A stretch of DNA of 64,000 bases from Sabellastarte sp. h YS-2021. Its lineage: Eukaryota; Annelida; Polychaeta; Sabellida; Sabellidae. The stretch's first letter is position 1. Every line of letters begins with the position of its first letter. Below are positions 22,754 through 32,929 of this stretch, piece by piece. The stretch lies in assembly GCA_964017235.1 (NCBI GenBank), contig OZ024929.1:63707603-63771602 (forward strand), in the 5' to 3' direction. Below the pieces are notes generated by a model. It saw only the letters and a program-made list of their open reading frames with translations, was not told where the DNA came from and did not search any database. The position numbers were made by a program, and so were the translations under genes.

Positions 22754-23741
22754 GAGTGGACAGCTCCAAGAACAAGGCTTCTCTGTGGAGGTGGCAGAGA
22801 GAATTGCTGCCCCTCAAAGGTCATCAACAAGGACCATCTACAAGTCAAAGTGGGCCCTATTTGAGAAAAGGTGCAGAGAAAATTCGGTGGATTTCTCAAC
22901 TCCCTCATGTACCTTTACCAATATCTAACAGGAATCTTCCAAAATGGAACCTTTCTGTTGTTCTTAATGAGCTCATCAAAGCACCCTTTGAGCTTATAAA
23001 AGACACAGACCTCAAACATCTCACTCTCAAAACTGCTTTCTTGCTACCTTTGACTCCGGCAAGTGCCACAGTGAATTTCATGCCTGGGTTGCAAACAAAG
23101 TATCTAATCTAGGCCAATAGGAAAAGGTTGCCTTGTTCCCTTCTTCTGATTTCATAGCCAAAAACTAACTAGCAAGAGAAGGTTCTCAAAGTGTGTCTCC
23201 GGTGACTATTCCTGCTTTGACTCCAATTCTAGATAGACAATTCAAAGAAGACAGGACCTTGTGTCTGGTATGGGCCCTGAGGTATTGCTTGGATCAAACC
23301 AAAGACCTGAGAGGGTCTCGATCCCTACTCTTCATTTCCTTCAAGAAAGGACACACCTCAGACATTAGACCCACTACACTCTCTTCTTGGTTGAAACAAA
23401 CCATCCTATTTTGTTATAAACAAGCAGACCAACAATCCTTGGACTTAGCCCAAATTAAAGCGCATTACATTAGGGTCTTCGCAGCCTCTAAGGCCTTTTG
23501 TGGTGGGGTATCGGTGAACCAAATCATGCAAGCCTGTCACTGGAAAGCTTACAACACATTTACTAATTTTTACCTAAAAGACCTTACTTGGTCAGACGAC
23601 GACAACAATATGTATCTGGGTCCAGTAGTGGCTGCACAACAAATCCTAGACCCTTCCCCTCAGACCAGTTATAATCAGAAAGAAAAGAAGGGGGCACATC
23701 ACTACACCCAAGTCTTCAAGAGTCTAAATCCCAGGGTCTAG
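22704..23741 (+). pseudogene. DIRS tyrosine recombinase (right copy)
   Basis: The N-terminal binding domain is split over frames at 22,704-22,928 and about 22,900-23,112. The catalytic half is one open frame, 23,193-23,741. The first catalytic motif, 'SGKRQSEFHAW' in the left arm, reads 'SGKCHSEFHAW' here (near 23,058): a CGC to TGC change removes the Arg. The HxxR box ('HYIRVF'), the Trp ('CHWKAY') and the Tyr region ('TFTNFYL') remain. Frameshifts and the Arg loss make it inactive, while the 183-codon C-terminal frame is unusually intact. Confidence 0.87.
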
Positions 23742-24138
23742 GTATAAGTTTACCTCATCAGGATGTTGGGTAAAATCTTTTTATTTTTTCAGTACATATT
23801 GTATTATGTGTTAAGAATTTATTAAGGTTGTCATTAATCTCATTTTAGGGTGGCAAAAATTATGAGCTTCCCAAGCCTAGTGCATGTTATTATCAGCATA
23901 GGCTGCACTTATCTCCTCCAATCAAAACATCCAGACAGTTTTTTAGCACTGTCATTCATTCATTTCAGGTTTTTGGCTCTCTACAGACCCAGTCTTTGGG
24001 ATTTGGGCACTGTTAATGGGACTCAGACTGGTATTTCTAAACATTCATTATAATCTACTACTTCAAAATCCAAGAAAAATTGACTACTTCTTCCAGTCTC
24101 AGCTGTAATCCCTCCACCGAGCGGTTGGATTCAGCATT

Positions 24139-24845
24139 CTGTTTTTGTATAAAATGTTTGACCTTTGAGATAATGTAAGAGGTTAATGTGATCAATAGAG
24201 TACTTTAAGATTCAAAGGTAGCAGAGCATTATTTTGAGACAAATACACATAAAGTTGTGTGTTGTTTGCATAAAGATGCAACTTAATATATGCTTTGTTT
24301 ACCAATCACCAAGCTGAACGAGTAGTGTATATTAAAAATAACAAAGGGCCCAAAGCAGAACCTTGAGGAGGTCTAAGGAAATACACCATCTATATTTGGT
24401 CTATATATATTTATTATTCTTATACTTATTTGGAAAATATACATGTCAAATAATAACAGATTCATTCAGTGTCTGTATTTGTATGAAGATGTTTAAAATG
24501 AAATTGTTCCCCCCAAAATATGGTAATTCCTCTGTCATAATATCATGTGCCATGAAGAATAAACTCTCGCCAAGTTCTCCTACCAGGACAAGCCCGGGTG
24601 ACATGAGTAGCACAGTGGCCCTGGAGTCAGCTTGGGACAAAACAGACTTCATTTGTAAAAGGGAAAGGGCATTTGAAATTTTTGTTTGGTGATTTGGTTA
24701 TGCTGCATTAGGATATTCTCATTTTGGCTGTTATTTTGAGACCTTTTTAAAATTAGTTTAAAACTTGGCATAAATTTGTGGGAAACTTGTTTTCTTAACA
24801 TTTTTGGAATTTTTGTTGAGCACTAGCTTAAATATAAAGCTCTTG
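24139..24845. other. Right-arm DNA between DIRS and Harbinger relic
   Basis: Matches 7,130-7,833 inverted. No gene recognised; the short frames here (24,363-24,692 and 24,446-24,652) have no recognisable motif. Confidence 0.45.
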
Positions 24846-26045
24846 AAAGAATGGTGTAGACCGCTCAAATCGCTGATAGATGCCAGCCACTTCTGTCCCA
24901 AGGGTAGGTTCCTCCCAAGGGGGTTGGAGTAATCCTTAAGTAGCTCTCTTTGTTTCTTTGCCCTTGAGGTATTCCTGCGGTTTCATCTGCTCTACATATT
25001 AACTGTTCATTTAGAGCTGGAATGTCATCGTTTGGGTTGGGTAGCCACCTGCTTGATGTGTCCTCAGGATGTTATTTGGGTTGGGTGGTCTCCTCCTTGA
25101 TGTGTTCTGAGAATGTTGGGTAACACAATAGATGTCAATACTATGTCTCTAACAACCTTTGGTCCTTCCTCCATTGTGCTAAGTAGCACCTTGAATCTGC
25201 TAACTAATATTACAAAAGCATTCTTCACTACCCTCCTGCTTCTGCAGATCCTGTTGTTTGCTATTCTTTCTTCCACATTCATTTGTCTTCTGCTGTATAG
25301 TTTCAAAGGATGCCGCCATCCCCAAGGCTTCGGGGGAAGTACTAAGGTGCCATCCTCTATACTTTTCTTCAACTTTAACCAGTTGAAAATTTGTGCATCT
25401 GATTAAGATCCATTGAACCCAACATCTATGTAAAGGAATCTGTGTTTAGTGTCAACCAGAGCTTAAAGAACCAGTCGAAAGAGTCCTTGTTATTGTAAAA
25501 TTTTCTCCCAGATCTGGTACATTTCTTCATGGTGATATGTTTTCCATCTATCGAGCCAACAGCAGGGTTGACATTCCATCTTTTTCTGAACTCCTGTTCA
25601 ATTTGTCTCCGTTCTTTAGGAGTGGTAAGGTATGCCAAATAACCTTCCTGGAATTCAGCAATGATGGCCCTGCAGACGATAAGGAAGAACTTACGTATGG
25701 TGGTTTGTCCAACCATTCAGTGATACCCAATGATGTGTATGTTCCTCCAGCAGCCAAAGTGTCTGAGTGTTATTGTCAGCTTTAAGCTCACTCGTAAAGG
25801 CTGCCTGAAATTGGTGGCTTCCTTCCTGGGGTGGTGATGTATGCACTCCTGAATGAGGTCAAAGGCTGCAGTTGGCATCCGTACAAAATCCTGTAAACCT
25901 GGAACGTCAGCAAGAGGTTGTTGAAGTATCTCTTATCTTTTGTTTGATGAATTCATGGCAAAATATTTGGGTTTGGTGGAGGTGCAGGCTGCATGCATAG
26001 CAGGTGCTGTGCCAGATGTTCCTGATGTGTCCATCTTTGTGTGCA
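24846..26045 (-). pseudogene. PIF/Harbinger transposase relic B (right-arm copy)
   Basis: Mirror of 5,986-7,125 and somewhat better preserved. The minus frame at 25,716-25,426 begins 'MVGQTTIRKFFLIVCRAII' and contains the first catalytic Asp ('GSIDGKHITMKKC'). The second frame, 25,372-25,064, has 'SIEDGTLVLPP' and the altered third catalytic site 'RRVVKNAFVIL' (Glu to Lys). N-terminal residues can be read back to about 26,045. Stops and frameshifts separate the parts. The same Glu loss is in the left arm. Confidence 0.85.
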
Positions 26046-27223
26046 AATCAAATTACTTTATCTACAAGTCTGCTTATTTTATTTTTTATTTACATCAACC
26101 AAAATGCTTCCCTTTCTTAGTTCCTTAATATTAAAGAAATTAGAGCCTAACATTGCTGCAGTGGTCTTATTCACAGCAAATAGAGACGGTGTACACACAG
26201 GTCTTTCATCACCTGTTCTGTTTATTAATTGAAACCACGGCCAGGAAAATGTTTGAGCAAAATCCAAGTTCGTAAGTCATAGTCAAAATATCAGGTCTAG
26301 ATCTTTTCCTATCAGTGATTTTAGTGTTTTTGAGGAGCCATAGTGAAATAGTAATGATTTTTTGCCACTCTCTGAGCCCAACAAGGAGATATCATTACAG
26401 TGTGAAGCTGATATAAGAGATACACTAATAATATACTCAAAGAACAGATTAAGAGTAAACATTGATTTGACCTGTGAAGCAACTTTTTGTAGATACCAAA
26501 CAAAATCAACCCCCCCCCAAAAAAAATGGAACTCTCACATTCAAAAACCATCATTAGTTTAGAACACTTGGGCTTGGCACTAACCAGTTGATTGATTAAG
26601 CCATCTTAACTTTCCGACTGAGTGAAATTGAAGCAAAAGTTGTGTATTGCCTCTTCAATGTCACAACAAAGTATTGGCTCAACAACCATAACCCTCTTTT
26701 CCACTGCAACAGCAAGCAGGCTGCCCCCAATTAGTCAACCCTTGCAACATGCTGGATACTTTGGGCATATTATTATTAACTGGGTCCACAGGGGGGACAT
26801 TTAACATCTGACACCGATGTCATATTTTGTACTCACTGTTTATATGAACACATACTATTGGTTTGATTTGAATGCAGGGTTCTTACGTGTCCTTGAACAT
26901 AAGGTATCTAAGCTCACTCAATGATTTCTGATGATGAAGTGATAAAGTAACAATAGCGTCATAAAGACGTATACTGATGAAGGGTGACTGTTAGCATCTA
27001 TACACAATAGCCAAAGCCACTGGGTCAAACTAAGCCTCAAATGTCGTCATAAAGCAAACAAAGGTGAAATAACAAAAATAAGTTATGCAAAATGAAAACG
27101 TCAAAATTCTACATTATTTTAAAAATAAAGCATGTATATAAACAAGATTTTGCAATATTACCTTCAAAACAGATTTTAATAGAAACAATAAAAACCAAAC
27201 ATTGAATAAAGTATTTTTATAGA
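26046..27223. other. Right-arm segment without recognised genes
   Basis: Mirror of about 4,780-5,985. It contains a C run near 26,510. Open frames at 26,079-26,267 and 26,321-26,554 (minus) are the partners of the left-arm frames and are not recognised. Confidence 0.4.
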
Positions 27224-27246
27224 TACATATATATATATATATATAC
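27224..27246. repeat. AT dinucleotide microsatellite
   Basis: About eleven AT units are present. The paired left-arm site (about 4,775) has only 'tatgtatata', so the repeat expanded in the right arm after the duplication. Confidence 0.9.
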
Positions 27247-27944
27247 ATAGCACTTGTACATATGAATTAATGCCTTATACATGTCTTTTTGCTGTTTTAA
27301 ACTTCTGTATATTCACCTTTTTTACATTTTTTATTATAATCTGGCAAGTGTTAACCACTACAGTAGTTATAATACACGATTATAATCTGACCAGGTAACG
27401 TCCAAATCCTTCTGTGTCACATGGAAGGTTTAAACTGTTTAAAATTCCCGCCTTTAAAAATTTCCCCATAACTCCCCGTTTCTCACCGTCCATGTCAGAA
27501 CTAGCACTGTACATGTAACCATGCCTGTCAGTACCTGTCAGTCCCTGTCAGTACCTGCCTATCACTATTTTTATCGCAGTGAGGCAAGGTCAAATAAGAT
27601 GCGATTCAGTGTCCCACGGACATGGGGATGCAAGGTGGCCCACTGCAATTGGAACACGTCTCGACAGTGGAGGACAGTGAATTACTGTCAAACTTCTGAC
27701 TTGCTACTGTTACAAAAGTTCTACACAAGGTTGGAGAGGGTGACTGAAGGATCTGCATCTGACATGATTATATATCGGTTAATCTGTTCCTGCTACAAAG
27801 TTCCCCACAGCTTCTAAGACCACCCAAAAATCCTTTGACTATGTGTTTAATGTTTTGTTTCACTGTATTTTTGAGGTGTCACTCTTGTTACTATGTAGTA
27901 ATTATTATTGGATAAAATGTGTGGGGAATCATTACTGTGCTAAC

Positions 27945-28112
27945 CTGTTAGTCCTTTATCCTGTGACATCTTGTACAATGAGTATACCGACTTGTGGGGA
28001 TCTCTCAGCAGAAAAGTATGCAGGTAACCCTCTGGTAGGTGTTCTGTTGTGTCCGCTTGAAATTTGTTCACTAGATAATATGACATGTCTTTCACAAACA
28101 CAGTGTCATATT
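27945..28112 (-). CDS. Sulfotransferase-family gene, third identified exon (168 bp)
   Basis: The exon lies between an acceptor 'tgtttcag' (28,113-28,120) and a donor 'gttagc' (from 27,944). Both ends are phase 1. It reads 'YDTVFVKDMSYYLVNKF', then 'YLHTFLLRDPHKSVYSLYKM'. 'HTFLLRDP....S' matches the PAPS 3'-phosphate-binding motif of P-loop sulfotransferases, where Arg and Ser contact the cofactor. The split Glu codon (G at the end of the previous exon, AA here) joins exactly to 'LERPFK'. The next exon is not found, and the right arm of the giant inverted repeat begins 48 bp downstream. Confidence 0.87.
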
Positions 28113-28262
28113 CTGAAACATTACACAGAACATTCATTTACAAATTTATATATCCCGTTATGGAGATCTTCAATTTGCATAATTGAAAATGAAATATATC
28201 AATTACCTTTAATTGGGGTATTTTTGTTTAGCATTCTATATTAACATTTTAAAATTACAAAC

Positions 28263-28395
28263 CTTTGAATGGACGTTCTAGGTCACGTTTAACAGAATTA
28301 AACGTACTGTCACTGGCCATTTCTTGATCTTTATACCGACTACTCATCCTTTCTGGCCCAAAATAATATGGTGTAGAAAATGGCTCAAGGAAGAC
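28263..28395 (-). CDS. Sulfotransferase-family gene, second identified exon (133 bp)
   Basis: The acceptor 'gttttaacag' precedes 28,395 and the donor 'gtttgtaatt' follows 28,263. The frame is open throughout: 44 codons plus one base, starting in phase 0 and ending in phase 1. It reads 'VFLEPFSTPYYFGPERMSSR' and ends 'LERPFK'. The 'EPF..P.YFGPER' block is typical of the region just after the P-loop in the invertebrate sulfotransferase group often annotated as branched-chain-aminotransferase-like. The phase-0 start fits the upstream exon ending in AAA at 38,208. Confidence 0.87.
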
Positions 28396-28824
28396 CTGTT
28401 AAAACATGCATAATCAAAGCATAGTTTATTCATATGATAAATTCAGATCCTAACACTAGATATTTGTGTGACGTTTTCAAAGTATCAAGTGAATGAAGGT
28501 ACCTACCATTAGTTTCTTTATCTGTGCCTCTTTTTATTTAGATTAAATTGTTAAACGGTTTATTACCCTGTAATCAATTACCTGTAACCAATATGCCTGT
28601 AATGAATATGGAAAAGCACCAAACAGTAGGTTTAAAACCCACTCACAAGTTACCTCCAGTTAACATGAAAACCGTTCCGTATTAAGAACTTTTTTAAATC
28701 AGGGTACATACTGTTCACTACTTTATTTATATACATGGAAACAGTAAAACACCCACTTATTTTTTACTGTTTTAAGGGTTTGAAATGCTGAAGTACTTAC
28801 TCTTTACCTATCAACCCGGTACAC
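28396..28824. repeat. Intron with dispersed repeat also found near 40.45-40.84 kb
   Basis: Two blocks match 40,450-40,500 and 40,770-40,835. These are 'gaatga.ggtacctacc.tta.tttcttta' at about 28,491-28,530 and 'gtacatactgttcac' plus 'gaaacagtaaaa' plus 'gcacccactt'-like sequence at about 28,686-28,757. They look like two ends of one unidentified repeat family with a variable middle. Confidence 0.55.
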
Positions 28825-29069
28825 AGGGGCCACAGTGAAAAATTGTAAACACACTTGCCTCCCACCTCTGAAATTGGCGGTTCAAACCCGAGTCCTTATG
28901 TGGGAAAGCTGGTAGTTGCTTACTGATGGTCGGCAGTTTACAGTACAGAACCTTGACCAACTGTATGTGCTGGTTTCCCTTGCCCACAAGACTATATGTC
29001 GTGATATGACCTGTACAATGTTGAAAGCGATGTAAAAACCCAAATAACAAAATAACTAAATAAATAATC
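28825..29069 (+). mobile_element. tRNA-derived SINE, copy 2
   Basis: Same family and strand as 15,641-15,872, sharing 'tacagtacagaac.ttgacc', 'atatgacctgtacaatgttg' and an A-rich 'aaataacaaaataactaaat' tail. The B box reads 'ggttcaaacc' (28,879), while the A-box region is eroded. It lies antisense in the sulfotransferase intron. Confidence 0.85.
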
Positions 29070-29800
29070 CCAGTACAATTGGAAAAATCTATCAGGATTT
29101 GAAACAGAAAATGGCCAATTCACTTTTGACTATTTATGGTATGTTTTGGCCCTTCAAACATTGTCACAGCCAATTAAGTGTAGGTCATTTTTTTGGTAAG
29201 TGGTCTTAATTGTGGCATCACAATTTAAATTTGAATGACTTTAAAACTATTATATTGGCAAGTTACAAATAATTCTGAAATTGCTTGATGGAGTTCATTT
29301 ATATCAGGTACGTTGATGTGGCAAAGTATGGGGAGTACATATCTGCTTTATGGTGACCTTAAACTCATGACATTAATATCATTACAATAACTTTAAGCTT
29401 ACTAATTACAGGGCCTATATCACAAATTATTTCATGAATTTAATTTATAATTAGTGTGTGGAGTGTAACTTAACAGGCCAAATAATTTAAGGTAACTCTA
29501 AAATCTCTGTGTTACAATGAATTTCAAGTTATTATATTAATGGCCAAATAGAAGTAAATTGAGAATATTTCTTCTGTGTTTGGGTATAAATAGAGCCTGA
29601 GGGGACACCCATGTTAATGCTACCTTAATCCACAAACATAATTTATTGTTTTTTCTTTCTATTCACAGTATATAACAGTAAACCCATAAACCCATCTCAA
29701 ACGATTTACAGAATGGTCAAGACATATACTGCAAAACCAATAGAAACAAAAAAAATTGGGTCTTTTGAAATTGAAATTAATTTTTTGAATTAAATTAATT
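29070..29800. other. Intronic DNA, no gene seen
   Basis: AT-rich sequence between the SINE and LINE A; the last about 150 bp may be 5'-truncated LINE sequence without recognisable motifs. Confidence 0.4.
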
Positions 29801-32721
29801 TACTAATCAATAAATTCAACAAAGGAAAGGAGATTTGGAAATTTAATTGCAAATTGCTCCTTGAACAAGAATATTTAAAAAAGTTAAGTCAGTTATTAAA
29901 GATGAAATTGTTAAACATGCTGTTCCTGTTTATACATATGGGTACTTAAACTCTGCCTCCTTTGGCAATTTACAATTAACTATCGCAGATGACTTATTTC
30001 TTGAAACCCTTCTTTTCAGACTGAGAGGTGAGACTATTAAATACTCCTCAATACGGAAAAAAATAGAGAAGCTACAGGAAAAAAACTTATGTCTGACATA
30101 GAATATATTGAAAAATCTGGACTTAATATTGGTATGTCAGACCTATTGGAAGATAAAAAGCATGAACTTGAGGAGATAAGGCAAGAAAGAATGCAAGGTG
30201 TTGCCACACGAGCCAGATATTCAATAGCTTAAAGAAGGTGAAAAGCCCCCTAGATTTTTGTGCTCATTAGAAAAACGTAATTTTATTGAAAAGACTATTA
30301 AATGTATCAAGCTTAAAGATGGTGAATGTATTACAGATCAGAAAAAAATATTAGCCCTTGTTAGAAAATTTTACCTCGATTTATTTTCACAAAAACAGGG
30401 TAGCCAAGATATACAACATAATGAATTCTTAAAAAACCTAAACACTAGAAAATTAACCAAACAGGAATCAGACACTTTAGAAGGTAACTTGACGATGGAA
30501 GAAATAGGACAGGCCTTAAAGCAAATGCAAAACAATAAATGTTTTGGTCCGACCTTAAAGCAATAATTCTGTGTTCACGAAATTATGCATATAAAAAAGG
30601 GGGAATTTTCACCATCCTTAAGAACTTGTATTATAAGTTGCATACCAAAGGGCGACAAACCAAGAGAATACTTGAAAAATTGGAGGCCTATCTCTCTTCT
30701 TTCAGTACCATATAAAATAACCTCTTTAGCTATTGGCAACCGATTAAAGACTGTGCTAGATACACTAATTTCAAGGTCATAATCAGGCTTTATCAGCGGG
30801 ACATTTATAGGTGATAGCACAAGGCTCATCTATGATATAATGCATTATCTTGAGTCAAACAATATTCAAGGGCTACTTATGCTCATAGATATTGAGAAGG
30901 CCTTTGACTCTGTTTCTTGGTCTTTTCTCTATTCAGTCCTCGATTTTTTAAAAATTTGGCCCAAGCTTTAAAACATGGATCAAAACTTTTAACTTTAACA
31001 TTTATGCTTATATCCTCCAAATGGGCTTTCTATCTGACAATTTTATTATCGAAAGAGGGTGCAGACAAGGTGACCCTATATCACCCTACTTATTTCTACT
31101 CTGTGCACAAGTACTATTTCTAATGATTGTCAATAGTAAAAAAGTCAGAGGTATAACAGTCAATAAACACTCCTTCAAGATAAGTCAATTTGCCGACGAC
31201 ACAACTTTAATTTTAGATGGTAGCAAAGAGTCCCTGTTGGCAGCCATGAACACACTAGAAATATTTGGAAATATTTTGGGTTTAAAACTTAATACTGAGA
31301 AGACTAAACTAGTGTGGCTGGGGAAAAAAGGCATTCACAAGATAAAATTGAAACGAAATATAGCAACAGTGTAACAGAGTTTTGCTTGTTTGGGCTAACA
31401 TTCTCAGTCGACCTTAATAATATGTCAAAGTTGAATTTCGATCCGCTTATAGAAAAAATAAACAAAATTTTAAGCCAGGCATTCTCTAACAACTCTAGGC
31501 AAAATTACTGTTTTGAAAACTCTTATGTTGAGCAACTTCATTCACTTATTTACTACTTTACCTTCTCCTCCAGAAACTTTGGGATAGTAAACCTGAAAAG
31601 ATTAGTCATAAGACTGTAAAAAGTGATTACAAGTATGGAGGTTTAAGAATGGTAGATATTCACCATTTCATGGTTTCGTTGAAATTGTCCTGGTTGCAAA
31701 AACTATTCAAACAAGTAAATCCCCCTTGGAAGGTTTTTATATCAGAAATCATGGATTATAAAGGTGTATTCTTACTAGGATCTCAATGGTAAAAAATAAT
31801 TGCTTTGTCCTTGCAAAATCCATTTTGGAAAGATGTATTCTTTTCTTGGGATATTTTTCTTAGAACTGTTGCACCAATCAATGACATCGACAAATTATCA
31901 GTACCTTTGTGGTACAATAAAAGCATTAGTCAAGAAAATATGTATTTTGCAAATTGGGCAGCCAAAGGTGTACTATTTCCAGTGGATATTATACAAGAAG
32001 ACGGGTAATTTAATGATTTGACAGATATTCAAACACACTTTGATTTATCGATTAATTTCCTGAATTATTATAGGGTCAGATTAAATCTAGAGAAATTTAT
32101 CATATATTCAAATATTGAAAACTTCCAAATTATAAAGCCCTTTCTCCCTTATTATTTGAAGTTTGTTAGTGGTAATTCTAAATCAAATAAATTCTATAAA
32201 ATAATAAACCAGAACTGTGATAACAACGCACTTATGTCTAAATGGAGTATCAAATTGGAGATACCAGAAATAAGCATCAGTAATTGGCAGTGTTATAATA
32301 TCATTTGTTTTAAAACAATTAAGGATCACAAATTTATTTGATTTCAATACAGGTTGTTAAATAGAATTTTAGGTACAAGAGGTTACCTAACAAAACTGAA
32401 GATTACAGAAGATCCATATTGTAATTTTTGTAACAACTGTATTGAAGATATTATTCATCTATTTTGTGAATGTCATTTAGTTAAATCATTCTGGAATAAC
32501 TTAACATTATGGCTACAACAGATATCTCCAATTAATTTATGTTTAGACAAAGAAAGGATTCTGTGTGGATACCTGTAAAAAATAAGCTGTCTTTTACTAA
32601 AAATTTTATACTTATAATAGAAAAGTACTTTATTTTCAAATGTGCCAAAGAAAAAAGACGGCTAAATATTATAGAATTTCAAAATTTCTTTCATAAGATT
32701 TATAATGAGCAATGTACCTAG
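29801..32721 (+). mobile_element. L1/Tx1-like LINE relic A (ORF2, 5'-truncated)
   Basis: This decayed ORF2 of a non-LTR retrotransposon lacks the endonuclease and starts near 'KGKEIWKFNCKLL'. RT motifs follow across frames: 'IPKGDKPREYLKNWRPISLL' (30,640), 'MLIDIEKAFDSVSW' (30,880), 'GCRQGDPISPYLFLLCAQVL' (31,050) and 'ISQFADDTTLILDGS' (31,180, the catalytic Asp pair kept). The C-terminal part has 'NRILGTRGYLTKLKI' and a Cys-rich knuckle ('CNFCNN....HLFCEC', 32,415-32,470). At least ten stops or frameshifts. It lies antisense in the host intron and faces relic B tail to tail. Confidence 0.9.
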
Positions 32722-32929
32722 CCAAAACTAACTGCGAATTTGAGAAGTTTTCAAGATTGTGGTCCATGTTTAGTTTTTGTAGTTTATTTAATCTGGTAAT
32801 TAAGTAGTGTGAATTGTTCAGTTTAGTAAAACTTATTTCTATTTGACGTAATGATGATTTGACAATGATAATTTGTATCTACTATTTCTTTCATTACAGA
32901 AATGAAATTGGGTTTTTAGTGATTTTTTG
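32722..32929. other. Short gap between the convergent LINE relics
   Basis: About 200 AT-rich bases that probably hold both 3' ends. No poly-A or short tandem tail is obvious on either side. Confidence 0.5.

Larger units (their letters stand above)
18427..24138 (+). mobile_element. DIRS-type retrotransposon, right-arm copy (3' end lost)
   Basis: The 5' terminal repeat is at 18,427-18,470 ('ttttattgggctacaatagc' onward). Gag, RT, RNase H, a methyltransferase-like/linker region and a tyrosine recombinase follow in order. The 3' terminal repeat stops after 'ggttggattcagcattct' and joins 'gtttttgtataaaatg', sequence that lies beyond the mini-DIRS in the left arm. The inner flank is the same as in the left copy, so both derive from one insertion. 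Confidence 0.9.
17769..27896 (-). repeat. Giant inverted repeat, right arm (about 10.1 kb)
   Basis: Reverse complement of 4,119-13,756. The inner edge is at 'atattaaatagaggttgcgc' and the outer edge at 'actcttgttactatgtag'. It differs from the left arm by keeping 961 bp of DIRS RT and RNase H, lacking 552 bp that include the mini-DIRS, and having an expanded AT microsatellite (27,224-27,246). The outer edge is only 48 bp from the splice donor of the sulfotransferase exon ending at 27,945. Confidence 0.95.

Noticed and set aside
8351..24138. Two independent DIRS insertions
   Set aside because: The inner flank and insertion point are the same in both arms, and homology continues beyond the other side as well, so one insertion was duplicated.
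4119..27896. Assembly artefact (one segment collapsed or duplicated in reverse)
   Set aside because: The arms differ by about 6% in the sample and have several private indels and mutations, which a copying error in assembly would not give. Two haplotypes wrongly joined head to head remain possible, and long reads are the test.
27843..28244. 133-codon plus-strand open frame
   Set aside because: It runs antisense across the sulfotransferase exon at 27,945-28,112. The minus strand has the splice sites and the motif, so this is a shadow frame.
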